Shown: positions 1 to 9,485, counted from the stretch's first letter. The stretch: 64,000 nucleotides of DNA from CAYXFD01 sp964464175 (GCA_964464175.1 CAYXFD010000002.1:124001-188000); one strand, 5' to 3'. Notes: a model not told the origin generated them from the letters alone. Made by a program: numbers and translations.

Positions 1-1
1 C

Positions 2-3000
2 AGTGATATCATTCTCTTCAAGAACGGGATCAATCAAGGGGTCGTAGGTCAAACCGGCAACTTCCCCGGGTATTTTGATTTCACCACAAATTTGGATGAA
101 GGATTCAATGAGATCTATGTTAAATTGAGAGACAGTGTTGCCAATTTTGGTTTAGCCTCAAACACAGTCGAACTCTTTCTCGATTCCCAGCCTCCGCAGA
201 TAGTGGTTGTCTCTCCGGCAGCGGGAACAATTTTTAATGAAAGCAATATCGAAGTCAGAGCAAGTGTTTCCGACAGCGGCAGCGGAGTTGATTTAGTCAG
301 ATTCGGCTTCTCGGTCAATAACAGTCCCTCTCTCAGCTGGTTAACTGCTACGCAATTAACAGGAAATCTATATGGAGCAACTTATACGGTTCCGGCTAAT
401 GCAACCGAGCTTGATATTGCCATGTATGTTGAAGCGAAAGATGTTCTGCAAAACACCATTCAAACAACTACCCCCCGCATCTTTCATTTCCGTGAGCCGG
501 AATCAATTGTACCACCGGCTTTTCTAAGCAGTTATCCGGTGTCTGATGCCAAGATCAGAGTTCTGGACGGCGACCGGGTAGAGGTAGTTATCGAGAGCGA
601 AGGGGGCTTGCTCCCCGAACCGGATAGTTCCTACATCATTCTTTATCATCTACCGTCCGGGGAAGGGATTACTCACGGTTTAGGAGGAGAAGTAACCTAT
701 CTCTCTGACGGAGATGACTTTTTGATCAGGCTAACATTAACAGAACCGTTGGGGACCAATGGCGAGGATGACGGAGAATACAGGATTTTCTACCGGGCTG
801 AAAATCTGGCGAACCAGCATATCACCGGTGAAGTTTTCTATACCTATGACACCCAAAATCCGGTTGTCAGTAATTATAGAGTTAATTTGAGCCAACAGCT
901 GCTCAGCATAGGGGATATGTTGTATTTCAACGAAGCGATCAACTCCTTACAGGTAGATATCAACGATTCTCTTGCCGGTGTCGATTTTTCACCTAATATG
1001 ACCAGAATAATACTCTACAACGAAGCGGATGTAACAGTGCCCGGTATCCGGGTTGTTGATGAAAACAGTGTCCGCTGGCTTCTTAATGAGCCTCTGGTCC
1101 CCGGTCAGGCTAATGATGGAATGTACAGAATATTCGTCAAGGCAACTGATCTTGCCGGCAATCAGGTAATAGTAAACAAAGAATTCTTGCTCATCGATAC
1201 TGAAGAACCGCAAATTATTTCCCGATACCCGGCAGTAAATAGTTTTATTAACTCTCTTAACAACAACAGGGTTAATTTCCGGGTTATTGATCTTAACGGT
1301 TTCGGTTTGAATAATGAAACGACCCAGATATTTCTTTCAGGTGCGGGGACAGTCTATTCTCCCTCTAATAATGCCTCACTGAGCATTCAAAATGTTTCCG
1401 GTGATACCTATGATGTATCCTTGGTGCTTGATTATCCCTTAGCAGCTGACGGCAGTGCCGACAGTGTCTATGACATTACGGCAGATATTTATGATCTTAC
1501 CGGAGAGATGGTTTCTGCAGATTACAGTTTCACCTATGATACGCAAAAACCGCTTTTTACGCAGCCAATTACGGGAAATGACGCAGGATGGAATACTAAT
1601 CTGACGGAAGGGATCAATATTAATGAACCGGTCGATCACTTTACCATTAATATCAGTGATAACCTGACAGGGGTAAATTTTGCTTCTCCGAATACTTATC
1701 TGAGGCTGCACGATTCTTCCGGGAGCGTGATATCCGGTGTTTTGACTAACGACGGAAGCAGTCTGAGCTGGACATTAAACCAGACCCTTCCTAATGATGG
1801 AACAGCCGATGGAGAATATTACATAGCCTTCAGCGGAGTAGATTTTGCTAATAATATCCGGCAGGGGAGTATCAATTTTAATATTGTTAATCCCTTTTCA
1901 CCAATAGTAATAGACCGTTCACCAGAGGCTAACAGTTTCTTAAATGAATTCAGTCCGCCGGTTATAACGCTCGATTTCGAGGACGAAAGAGGGATTAATA
2001 CCAACGATTATTCTTTGAACTACCTGAAGCTGACAACCCCGCAAGGTTCAGTTATAGAACATAATAGCGGAGCCGTTCTGAATATCGAAGAGTTTGCTTC
2101 TGATATCTACAGTATGTCCCTGACCCTTGATTTTGATCTGACCCTGGAAGGTCAATATACTATTGATTATCGTATAGAGAATATTCAGGGATACATCAAT
2201 AGCGGTCAGTGGTTCTTTTCCTTTGATAATGTCCCACCGGTCATTTCTGAGATAAAAGCCGGATTAGCTAACGGAACGGAAGTTGTGCTGACTAACGGTA
2301 CTGTCGTATATCACCCTATCGCCAGTATCAGTGCCCGGGTCGTTGACACGACAGCCGGCTTAGCTTTCCCGGCAGATGATACTTTTATCACCGTCTCCGA
2401 CCAGAGCGGTCTGCCCGTATCAGGTGAGCTAACTTACAACAGTTCAACTAATATTCTAAAGCTCTCCTTTGACGAAAATCTGCAGGAGATCAATACTACT
2501 TATACAGTCCAGATAAGGGCAATTGATAATATCGATAATAGTCAAGAGACGGTAAGAACTTTCCTTCTCAATGCCATAGAGGCAGAAATCGTCGAGATCA
2601 TTCCGGCAGCCAATTCTCTGATCAATACTCCCGTCAGTTTTGTTTCTGTCAGTGTCAGATATGGAGAAGCTGTAACGCTCAACCTCTTTGAAACCTCCTT
2701 GAAACTGGTTACTCCCGAAGGTTACGTTATTCAGCACGGAAACGGTGCCGTTCAAACCATAAGTCAGGATGATGATGTATATGAGATAATGCTTGAACTG
2801 AATCAACCCTTATCCCCCGATGGAGATAATGACGGGGAATATACCATGGAACTGAATCTGGTTACCGATCTCTTTGAAGAGGGTCCCTTTGTTTCGAATT
2901 TTATCTATGATGTAACCCTTCCCTATTATGAAAACGTCCTGATCAATTCCGGTTCGGTTGCCGGCAGAAGCCGGAAAGAGAGTATCATGCTAACGGCTGA

Positions 3001-4915
3001 GGCTAATGATAATAACAGAGGTCATAACAATGAGCTGTTAAATCGCTCGGTTCATTCGATTCAAGCAGACTGTTTCGACCTGACTGCCGGAGTAGATTAT
3101 TCTCCTAACCTGACAAGGATCACTCTGGCTGACGAAGATAACAACATTATTCCCGGGAGCAGGGTTGTTGAGGGTAATACCGTGAAATGGATACTAACCA
3201 ATCCGATTGAAGATGATCCCGATAATGAGGGGCTTTATTACATCAACATCAAAATCACCGACCTGGCAGGAAACACTCTTACCCGGCAGTTGACTTTCAT
3301 TCTTGTCTTTGATGTCACTCCACAGCTTGTTGATTATTCTCCGGACTATCTGCCCGGCTATACGAATAGTTTTACCCCTCCCGTTTTTGAAACGGAGTTT
3401 ACGAGTTATTTCCCCCTGGTGGAACATATTGACTATTCTTATCTAAGAGTACTCCATCCGAATGGTTATCTGATCTCCGATAATAATGGAGGCAGCCTTA
3501 CTTATTCAGATGAAGAAGGTCTCTATACGATGACTTTTGAACTGGCAGCACCACTCAGCACAAGTGGTGAGGATGATGGAACCTACACTTTATTGATTCG
3601 TGCTCAGAATACTGCCGGGGCTGTTTACGAAAATGAATTGGTGATGATCTATGATTCGCAATTCCCCTCATATTACAACCTGAGAGTTAATCATGAAAAC
3701 AGCTCATCTCTCTACATTACTGATTTTATTACCGTTTATGATGATATATACTCGGTTCAGGCGCAATACAGAGACTATACCTCTGGTATTTACTATGCAC
3801 CCAATCTAACGAATATCTCGCTATTTGATCCGGACGGCAGTCTCGTTAATGGTCAGTTGTCTTATATCGAGCATGAAGATGGGGTTATTGTAAAATGGAC
3901 AGTTAATGATGACGCGATAATTCACGCTGACGGTTTTCAGGATGGTATCTACCGGGTTCAGATGAAAATCACCGACAAGGCAGGTAATCAGCTTACTCAA
4001 ACAAACTATTTAGAGTTGCTCTCGACTATCCCTCCGGTAGCCGTTAGTATTTATTTAGATGCCCTTTACAAAGTTCACCTTCATTGGATTGATCAGGGAA
4101 CAGAAAGGAATTCCGGCAATTCCGACAGGTCATTTTCTCATTACAAGCTGTATAGAAAGTATAATGAGCAAAACTGGGAGAGAATTGCTTACGTTACTGA
4201 GAATACTTATGTAGATAATCTGCTGCTGCAGCCGGATGGTTCATATCAATACAAAATTGTCTCTGTCTATATTGATTCACAGACCGGTTTCTATATTCAA
4301 AGTGACGGTATTTTATCCGATCCGGTAGTTCTGAATAGATTTGTTGATGTTACTTTCCAGCTCACTTTAGCTGATGGCAGTCTGCCTTCGGATATTGAAC
4401 TGCATCTGATAAGTAATGACGGAGTCTATAATCAGGAGTTTTCCAGGATCTCGGGAACGGACGGGCTTGTTCAGATAGATGATGTTTTTTCTGAGATATA
4501 TATACTGACGTTGCTGAAAGCCGGATATAACACAGTCATCGATACGATCAACATCGATAATGCCCATGATTTCTTTTCTTATGAACTGATCACTGACAAC
4601 TCGTTATTGACTTGGAATTCCGATGAAACAAAACTCTACCAGAACTATCCAAATCCCTTCAATCCCACGACCGAAATTAGATTTGCCCTGCAGGAAAACT
4701 CAGTAGTAACCTTAACGGTTTACAATGTTAAAGGACAGGTGGTAAAAACATTGATCGAGAATCTTTATCTGGGACAGGGCATTCATAGAGTGAACTGGAA
4801 CGGCGAGAATCAATTTCAGGAAAAAGCCGGGTCAGGGATGTATTTCTATAAATTAGTTGCCGATTCTCCCTCAGGGAGTCATGTTGAAAAGAGAAAAATG
4901 CTGCTGATCAAATAG
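2..4915 (+). CDS. Giant secreted repeat protein with C-terminal Por sorting tail (5' end outside window)
   Basis: The reading frame is open from base 2, so the true start lies upstream of the window; the TTG at 92 is only the first start-like codon. What is visible (1,637 residues) is a chain of beta-sandwich modules of about 115 residues, each linked by a 'YDTQxP'-like turn. Two module types alternate: one carries 'AGVDFSPN' and 'DLAGN' (near 843, 1532, 2223, 2905, 3650), the other 'SPxxNSF' and 'DDGEY/SVYDI'. A fibronectin type III-like segment follows (about 4019-4340), then a carboxypeptidase-regulatory-like domain (about 4340-4600), and last a tail with NYPNPFNP, YNVKGQVVKTL and MLLIK. 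By family knowledge the tail directs export by type IX secretion and surface attachment. It has no recognisable catalytic domain; an adhesin or surface-layer role is inferred. Confidence 0.85.
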   Translation, partial: SDIILFKNGINQGVVGQTGNFPGYFDFTTNLDEGFNEIYVKLRDSVANFGLASNTVELFLDSQPPQIVVVSPAAGTIFNESNIEVRASVSDSGSGVDLVRFGFSVNNSPSLSWLTATQLTGNLYGATYTVPANATELDIAMYVEAKDVLQNTIQTTTPRIFHFREPESIVPPAFLSSYPVSDAKIRVLDGDRVEVVIESEGGLLPEPDSSYIILYHLPSGEGITHGLGGEVTYLSDGDDFLIRLTLTEPLGTNGEDDGEYRIFYRAENLANQHITGEVFYTYDTQNPVVSNYRVNLSQQLLSIGDMLYFNEAINSLQVDINDSLAGVDFSPNMTRIILYNEADVTVPGIRVVDENSVRWLLNEPLVPGQANDGMYRIFVKATDLAGNQVIVNKEFLLIDTEEPQIISRYPAVNSFINSLNNNRVNFRVIDLNGFGLNNETTQIFLSGAGTVYSPSNNASLSIQNVSGDTYDVSLVLDYPLAADGSADSVYDITADIYDLTGEMVSADYSFTYDTQKPLFTQPITGNDAGWNTNLTEGININEPVDHFTINISDNLTGVNFASPNTYLRLHDSSGSVISGVLTNDGSSLSWTLNQTLPNDGTADGEYYIAFSGVDFANNIRQGSINFNIVNPFSPIVIDRSPEANSFLNEFSPPVITLDFEDERGINTNDYSLNYLKLTTPQGSVIEHNSGAVLNIEEFASDIYSMSLTLDFDLTLEGQYTIDYRIENIQGYINSGQWFFSFDNVPPVISEIKAGLANGTEVVLTNGTVVYHPIASISARVVDTTAGLAFPADDTFITVSDQSGLPVSGELTYNSSTNILKLSFDENLQEINTTYTVQIRAIDNIDNSQETVRTFLLNAIEAEIVEIIPAANSLINTPVSFVSVSVRYGEAVTLNLFETSLKLVTPEGYVIQHGNGAVQTISQDDDVYEIMLELNQPLSPDGDNDGEYTMELNLVTDLFEEGPFVSNFIYDVTLPYYENVLINSGSVAGRSRKESIMLTAEANDNNRGHNNELLNRSVHSIQADCFDLTAGVDYSPNLTRITLADEDNNIIPGSRVVEGNTVKWILTNPIEDDPDNEGLYYINIKITDLAGNTLTRQLTFILVFDVTPQLVDYSPDYLPGYTNSFTPPVFETEFTSYFPLVEHIDYSYLRVLHPNGYLISDNNGGSLTYSDEEGLYTMTFELAAPLSTSGEDDGTYTLLIRAQNTAGAVYENELVMIYDSQFPSYYNLRVNHENSSSLYITDFITVYDDIYSVQAQYRDYTSGIYYAPNLTNISLFDPDGSLVNGQLSYIEHEDGVIVKWTVNDDAIIHADGFQDGIYRVQMKITDKAGNQLTQTNYLELLSTIPPVAVSIYLDALYKVHLHWIDQGTERNSGNSDRSFSHYKLYRKYNEQNWERIAYVTENTYVDNLLLQPDGSYQYKIVSVYIDSQTGFYIQSDGILSDPVVLNRFVDVTFQLTLADGSLPSDIELHLISNDGVYNQEFSRISGTDGLVQIDDVFSEIYILTLLKAGYNTVIDTINIDNAHDFFSYELITDNSLLTWNSDETKLYQNYPNPFNPTTEIRFALQENSVVTLTVYNVKGQVVKTLIENLYLGQGIHRVNWNGENQFQEKAGSGMYFYKLVADSPSGSHVEKRKMLLIK
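497..4018 (+). repeat. Tandem alternating ~115-codon modules
   Basis: About ten modules occur in series, with boundaries near 497, 843, 1191, 1532, 1889, 2223, 2571, 2905, 3305 and 3650. The odd and even modules resemble each other more than their neighbours, so the evolutionary unit is a pair of about 230 codons. Nucleotide identity between copies is low, so this is an old protein-level duplication rather than a recent DNA repeat. Confidence 0.75.
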
Positions 4916-5118
4916 AAATTTTATCTGAAATGAAGGGGTAAGTAACAGAGATTAAAACGGTATAGGAAGAGAGTTAACTTAATAAGCAATAATATGGCAG
5001 CAAGACTTAAGTTTGTTGTTATCTTCATTCAGATTATATTATGGGAGGACGTTAGTAACAAACAGAGCTTTTCTTGCTCCTTAACTTACTAAACGGCGAT
5101 TTAAACAGGAAGTGCCTT

Positions 5119-8100
5119 ATGACAATAGATGTTCTGCTCTCATTTTTTGCCTTCTTTCTCTATCTTCAGCTGGGATTGCAAATTGTCTTCAATCAGCCCT
5201 CTACGAAAGTAAACCGGACATTTTTTTATCTCTGCCTGAGCCTCGCTATTTGGTCATTCGGATTCATGTTTATTCATCTCTCTACTACCCCTGTAGATGT
5301 CAAATTCTGGGAAAGAGTCTCTTCCTTCGGGTGGATATTTTTCCCCGCCTTGTTGGTCTCTTTTTTCTTTGTTCTCAAAAAAAGTCAGAATATCCTTTTT
5401 AAATCCTTTTCACAGCTTATTTTCTATCTGGCAGCGGCGATCTTCTTCATTCAATCGCTTCTTGGCAATCTGATGACTAATAACTATATCTTTATTGATG
5501 ACCGCTGGATGTTCATCCCGAATGTAGAATCCGGTTGGTATATTGCTTTCATGGCTTATCTTGTTCTTTCTCTGCTGTTAAGCTTCTATCTGCTGATCCA
5601 CTGGAGTCTCTCTACCCGGAACAGAAAAGAGAAGAAACAATCTAAAATCATAATGATCACTCTGACTCTCTATTTTGCCGGTATTCTGATGACTAACTAT
5701 ATCCTGCCTATCTTCAGACCGGTAGATTTTCCCGGTTTGATCCACTTAACCTCATTCTTTTGGGCTGCCGGGTTTGGTTTTGCCATCGTGAGATATAAGT
5801 TCCTGGTCATCAGTCCCCAGACGGCTGCTAATGAAATTATCGCCAATATGAAAGAGCTTCTCTTTTTCTTAGACACCGAAGGAAAAATATTACGGGTGAA
5901 CCAATTCACTCAGGATGTTCTCGGTTTTGAGTGGCGTGATATTATTGATAAGCCTTTCGAGAGTCTCTTGATTGGGAAAGAAACGGCCCAGGAATTGTTA
6001 ACTGAACAAAATGAACTCGAGGAGATAAAGCCTCACGATTACTATCTGCGGAAAAAAAGCGGGGAAGTGATCCCCTTTAACCTCTCTTCAGCAAGTATCA
6101 AGGATGAAGCCGGAATGCCCCTGGGAACAATTGTCGTCGGTTATGATGTCAGGTATGAAAAGATGCTGGAAGAGGCTTTGATCGAAAGTGAACACAAATA
6201 CAGGAAACTCTATTCGATGGTCAGATTGATGTGCGATAATGTGCCGGATATGATCTGGGCTAAGGATCTGGAAAGGAGATTTGTTTTTGCTAATGAAGCT
6301 ACCTGTAAAAATCTCTTGTTTGCTGCTGATTCGGAAGAACCTATCGGAAAGACTGCTGAATATTTCTTTAACCGGGAAAAAGAGGGTAACCGGAAACAAA
6401 AAGAGTGGTTTACCTTTGCCGAAGGGGAGAAGAATTCCGACATGAGTACCTTGGAGGAGAGAAAAGCGAGCCGTTATGTGCAATCCGGATTTATCCGGGG
6501 CAGATTTACATATTACGATGTTAACAAAGCTCCTTTTCTCGATGAGAGCGGCAAACTCATCGGCTTAGTGGGTTGCGGTAGAGATGTTACCCAGGAAAAG
6601 CAGATAGAGGTTAGACGACAGCAGGCAGAGACTGCCTTAGCAAAAGAGAAGGAACTATTGTCGGTAACTCTCAGGTCCATCGGAGATGGAGTGATCAGTA
6701 CCGATACCGAGGGAAGGATAATCCAAATTAACAAGGTTGCTGAACAACTTACCGGATGGAGCCGTAATGATGCCATCGGGGAGAGGATAGACCGCGTGTT
6801 CAGATTGTTAGATTCCCAGACGAAAGAGGTCTTGGAAAACCCGGTTGATCTCATCCTCCGATTAGGAAAGATCACTAGTTTTGAATATAGTCCGATCCTG
6901 GTGACAAAATCAGGGAAAGAGATGTATATTTCTAATAGCGGAGCACCCATATACAATCAATATAGTGAAGTTATCGGAGTCGTGATCGTCTTCAATGATA
7001 TAACAAGCAAGCAGTTGATGGAATTAGAGTTAATGAAGATCCAGAAACTGGAGACTGTCGGGATTCTGGCAGGGGGAATAGCCCATGATTTTAACAATAT
7101 ACTAACAGCCATTGTTGGAAACATCTCATTGGTTATCAGGAAGTTGAAGGACGAACACCCTAATCTCAAGAACAGGCTGTTCACAGCGGAAAAAGCCTGT
7201 TTCAGAGCCAGGGATCTGACAAGGCAGCTTCTGACTTTCGCCAAGGGTGGTGAGTTAGTCAAGAAGACCATCAAACTGAACACCATTATCGAAGACAATG
7301 CCATATTTACCCTCAAAGGTTCAGAAGTGACTTATCTCCTGAATATTTCTCCTCAGCTTAAAGCGGTCGATGTTGATGAGAGCCAGATCTCTCAGGTTAT
7401 TAACAATCTGGTGATCAATGCCAAACAGGCAATGCCGGAAGGGGGGGTGTTAAGAATAACGGCTGCAAATTGTATGATTGATGAGCAGTCAGGTCTGCCG
7501 CTGGCAAAAGGGGAATTCGTCAGGATCGAGTTTGCTGATGAGGGGAAGGGGATCCCTCCCGAGATTATCGGGCAGATCTTTGATCCTTTCTTCACGACCA
7601 AAAAAGAGGGGAGTGGTTTAGGCTTGGCAATTAGTTTCAAAATAGTTACCCGCCACGAAGGGCATATTCAAGTTCAATCGACGCCGGATAAAGGTTCTGT
7701 CTTTACCCTTTATCTTCCGGTCTCCAGAAATATTTTCATTCCTGAAGAGGAGTTGGAAGATGATCAAGCATTCAGCGGGGAAGGAACAGTCATTATCATG
7801 GATGATGAAAGTGAGATCAGAGCTACTCTCTCTAATATGCTGGAAGCCTTAGGATACGAGGTGATCAGTACAAAAAACGGGGAAGAAACAATCAGAGAGT
7901 TGAGAAAGGCAGTTTCAGAAAGGAAGAAAGTTACCTTCGTGATTCTTGATCTGATCATTGTTGGCGGTATGGGAGGGAAGGAGACGGTTATCAATCTCAG
8001 AGAGATAAACCCGGATATTAAAGTCTTCGTTTCCAGTGGTTATTCCAGTGACAAGGTTGTTTCTAATTACACAAAATACGGGTTTGACAGCATAATTGAA

Positions 8101-8166
8101 AAGCCTTATACAATAAATAAACTGATCAAAGCGATTAGGGAGTTACCTAACAGGGAGAATGAATAA
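5119..8166 (+). CDS. Membrane-bound hybrid histidine kinase with three PAS domains and a C-terminal receiver
   Basis: The ATG at 5119 is preferred to the TTG at 5074 because CAGGA lies 8 bases before it and the first membrane helix begins directly after. The first ~250 residues hold about seven hydrophobic helices, like the 7TM N-terminal region of some histidine kinases. Three PAS-like domains follow (about 255-360, 365-510 and 515-640). The dimerisation domain has the H-box 'GGIAHDFNNIL' with His656. The ATPase domain has N ('NNLVINAKQA'), G1 ('DEGKGI') and G2 ('GSGLGLAI') boxes. The receiver at about 885-1010 has acceptor Asp944 in 'ILDLIIVGGMGG'. Family knowledge: such proteins autophosphorylate and pass phosphate to their own receiver. 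The signal and output are unknown. It lies just before the pilus locus, but on the opposite strand from the next gene. Confidence 0.9.
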   Translation: MTIDVLLSFFAFFLYLQLGLQIVFNQPSTKVNRTFFYLCLSLAIWSFGFMFIHLSTTPVDVKFWERVSSFGWIFFPALLVSFFFVLKKSQNILFKSFSQLIFYLAAAIFFIQSLLGNLMTNNYIFIDDRWMFIPNVESGWYIAFMAYLVLSLLLSFYLLIHWSLSTRNRKEKKQSKIIMITLTLYFAGILMTNYILPIFRPVDFPGLIHLTSFFWAAGFGFAIVRYKFLVISPQTAANEIIANMKELLFFLDTEGKILRVNQFTQDVLGFEWRDIIDKPFESLLIGKETAQELLTEQNELEEIKPHDYYLRKKSGEVIPFNLSSASIKDEAGMPLGTIVVGYDVRYEKMLEEALIESEHKYRKLYSMVRLMCDNVPDMIWAKDLERRFVFANEATCKNLLFAADSEEPIGKTAEYFFNREKEGNRKQKEWFTFAEGEKNSDMSTLEERKASRYVQSGFIRGRFTYYDVNKAPFLDESGKLIGLVGCGRDVTQEKQIEVRRQQAETALAKEKELLSVTLRSIGDGVISTDTEGRIIQINKVAEQLTGWSRNDAIGERIDRVFRLLDSQTKEVLENPVDLILRLGKITSFEYSPILVTKSGKEMYISNSGAPIYNQYSEVIGVVIVFNDITSKQLMELELMKIQKLETVGILAGGIAHDFNNILTAIVGNISLVIRKLKDEHPNLKNRLFTAEKACFRARDLTRQLLTFAKGGELVKKTIKLNTIIEDNAIFTLKGSEVTYLLNISPQLKAVDVDESQISQVINNLVINAKQAMPEGGVLRITAANCMIDEQSGLPLAKGEFVRIEFADEGKGIPPEIIGQIFDPFFTTKKEGSGLGLAISFKIVTRHEGHIQVQSTPDKGSVFTLYLPVSRNIFIPEEELEDDQAFSGEGTVIIMDDESEIRATLSNMLEALGYEVISTKNGEETIRELRKAVSERKKVTFVILDLIIVGGMGGKETVINLREINPDIKVFVSSGYSSDKVVSNYTKYGFDSIIEKPYTINKLIKAIRELPNRENE

Positions 8167-8487
8167 AAATTAGCTATTGCCGGTTGCGTTCCTTGCCAAT
8201 ATAGAGCCTGTACCTGATATACATCCCCCGCTGGATACATGGTAAAAAGCAGGGAGAAACAATCGAATAAGCTTTTTGATTATCTTCTATTAACTCTTCA
8301 TCACTCTCAATGATATTATATATTTATGTTCAATAGTCACATTATTCATTACTCTGCTCTCTTCAATAACGGTTAGCTGCAGAAACCTTGGAGTTACGTC
8401 ATGAAAAATGAACTTTCCCTTTACAAAGCAAAAAAAAACCCACACTGAAGTGTGGGTTTTAAGATAAACAGGTAATACTGATTATTA
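8167..8487. other. Intergenic region between convergent genes
   Basis: A 321-bp spacer between the hybrid kinase (plus) and the pilin-like gene (minus). Its only clear element is the terminator at 8435-8460. I see no gene in the rest. Confidence 0.7.
8435..8460 (-). terminator. Rho-independent terminator of the pilin-like gene
   Basis: A perfect inverted repeat: AAAACCCACACT (8435-8446), two bases, then AGTGTGGGTTTT (8449-8460). Read on the minus strand it is followed by an unbroken run of T (the A run at 8430-8438). It lies about 30 bases past the pilin stop codon, so that gene is probably a single-gene transcript. Confidence 0.92.
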
Positions 8488-8880
8488 TTAATCGTCAGCA
8501 GGATCTGTAGTAGCGGCAATAGTCATGGCACCAGTGCCTGTTACGGCAATCTGTCTTCCATGTTCATGAGTAGTGTTCCAGCCGCGAATAGTAATCAGAT
8601 CAGCAGCGGTTGTTCCGATTATGGTGTAACTGGCATTCTCGTTTGTTGCCATATTAGCCGGAATGGTAAACCCTACAAAGGTATCACCGGCACTTCCACC
8701 CATGCTTGCAGGGCGAAGACGGTATTGATAAGCCATTGCACCAATGTTATTCAGGTCAGCAATGATAGCATCAAGATTGCTCTGTACTGCCTGAGCTCTA
8801 AACATTGTAATACCAACTGCGATTGCTATACCGACAAGTATTACACTCAAAACGATCAATAGAATTTGTTGTTGTCCCAT
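8488..8880 (-). CDS. Small type IV pilin-like protein, candidate major pilin
   Basis: 130 residues. The start is the ATG at 8880. An in-frame ATG at 8892 overlaps the ribosome-binding site GGAGG, so it is unlikely to be used. The N-terminus MGQQQILLIVLSVILVGI is a short polar leader followed by one long hydrophobic helix and a small Ser/Thr/Ala-rich domain, the layout of type IV pilins and pseudopilins. If a prepilin peptidase cuts after Gly2, the mature protein starts with Gln and lacks the usual Glu5. The gene has a near-consensus sigma-54 promoter, a strong Shine-Dalgarno and a strong terminator, which fits a highly expressed structural subunit next to pilus machinery genes. The function is inferred from N-terminal architecture and context, since the globular part is not recognisable to me. 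Confidence 0.75.
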   Translation of the reverse strand: MGQQQILLIVLSVILVGIAIAVGITMFRAQAVQSNLDAIIADLNNIGAMAYQYRLRPASMGGSAGDTFVGFTIPANMATNENASYTIIGTTAADLITIRGWNTTHEHGRQIAVTGTGAMTIAATTDPADD

Positions 8881-8918
8881 AATATCCTCCAATATTTTGT
8901 TTGGTTAGCTCTTACAAA

Positions 8919-8935
8919 TGCAATATGCGTGCCAA
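8919..8935 (-). promoter_or_regulatory. Sigma-54 (-24/-12) promoter of the pilin-like gene
   Basis: Minus strand reads TTGGCACGCATATTGCA: GG (8933-8932) and GC (8921-8920) separated by exactly 10 bases. This is a nearly perfect match to the established sigma-54 consensus TGGCACG-N4-TTGCW. Transcription should begin near 8908, giving a leader of about 28 bases to the ATG at 8880. Confidence 0.9.
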
Positions 8936-9068
8936 AGGTTTTAGGGTTAAGATAACTTGTTGACAGATAATGAGATAAATAAACCATATGATTATCAGAA
9001 TAAGCGACCGGGGAGGCTGAAACTCCTTTAGAATAGGGTTCCGTGGTAGAATGACCCCTAACTGGCTG

Positions 9069-9110
9069 TTATGACATAAATATATTACACACAGGAAAGT
9101 GGTGTCATAA
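9069..9110. promoter_or_regulatory. Candidate enhancer (activator-binding) element upstream of the pilin promoter
   Basis: It begins 148 bases upstream of the -12 GC. An outer inverted repeat TTATGACA (9069-9076) / TGTCATAA (9103-9110) flanks 26 bases. The first 21 bases match the block at 24909-24929, upstream of the pilin-like operon, at 17 of 21 positions, and both blocks have TGTCA 34-35 bases from their start. The position is typical for an NtrC-family activator site. The binding protein is inferred, probably the regulator at 25092-26483. Confidence 0.6.
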
Positions 9111-9485
9111 TAACAAGACAGTGGGGAAAATAGTTATCAGCCCTCTCATAGTAGAACCGGCAAGAAACGATTGTTATGGTAAGGTCTATAATCTAAGAAG
9201 AGGATGCAAAACGTCTGAGCAAAGCGAAGATTTTTAAACGACCAGGGTAAGTAACCGGGCATAAAAGGAAAGAAATTGAGGTGGTGTTTTTCTAAGCTGA
9301 CAACGCCTCTGAACTCTCTATGTAGGGTAGGATCTCAGAGCCAGACAGCTCTGTTAGATAAGACTTTCAGACAGTTCAGGATTATCTTTAAGAGTTTCTT
9401 TAGTCATTCATTGCCTAAGAAAAGGGAGGCTCTTATTATTTCCTCGAGTTGAGTAATAAAGAGAAATCACACAAATCAACCAACT

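Larger units (their letters stand above)
8881..9485. other. Intergenic region upstream of the pilin-like gene
   Basis: 605 bp between the pilin-like gene and the downstream end of the secretin gene. It holds the sigma-54 promoter and enhancer-like element. There is also a small perfect hairpin CAGAGC/GCTCTG (9336-9353) with no T run, and an imperfect hairpin just past the secretin stop (about 9430-9463) that could help terminate that operon. I see no gene here. Confidence 0.6.

Noticed and set aside
2456..2806. 116-codon minus-strand open frame inside the giant repeat protein
   Set aside because: It lies wholly opposite a well-supported coding frame with protein repeats; no independent motif or start signal.
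5074..5118. TTG start at 5074 for the hybrid kinase
   Set aside because: The ATG at 5119 has a ribosome-binding site and directly precedes the first membrane helix; the extra 15 residues have no support.
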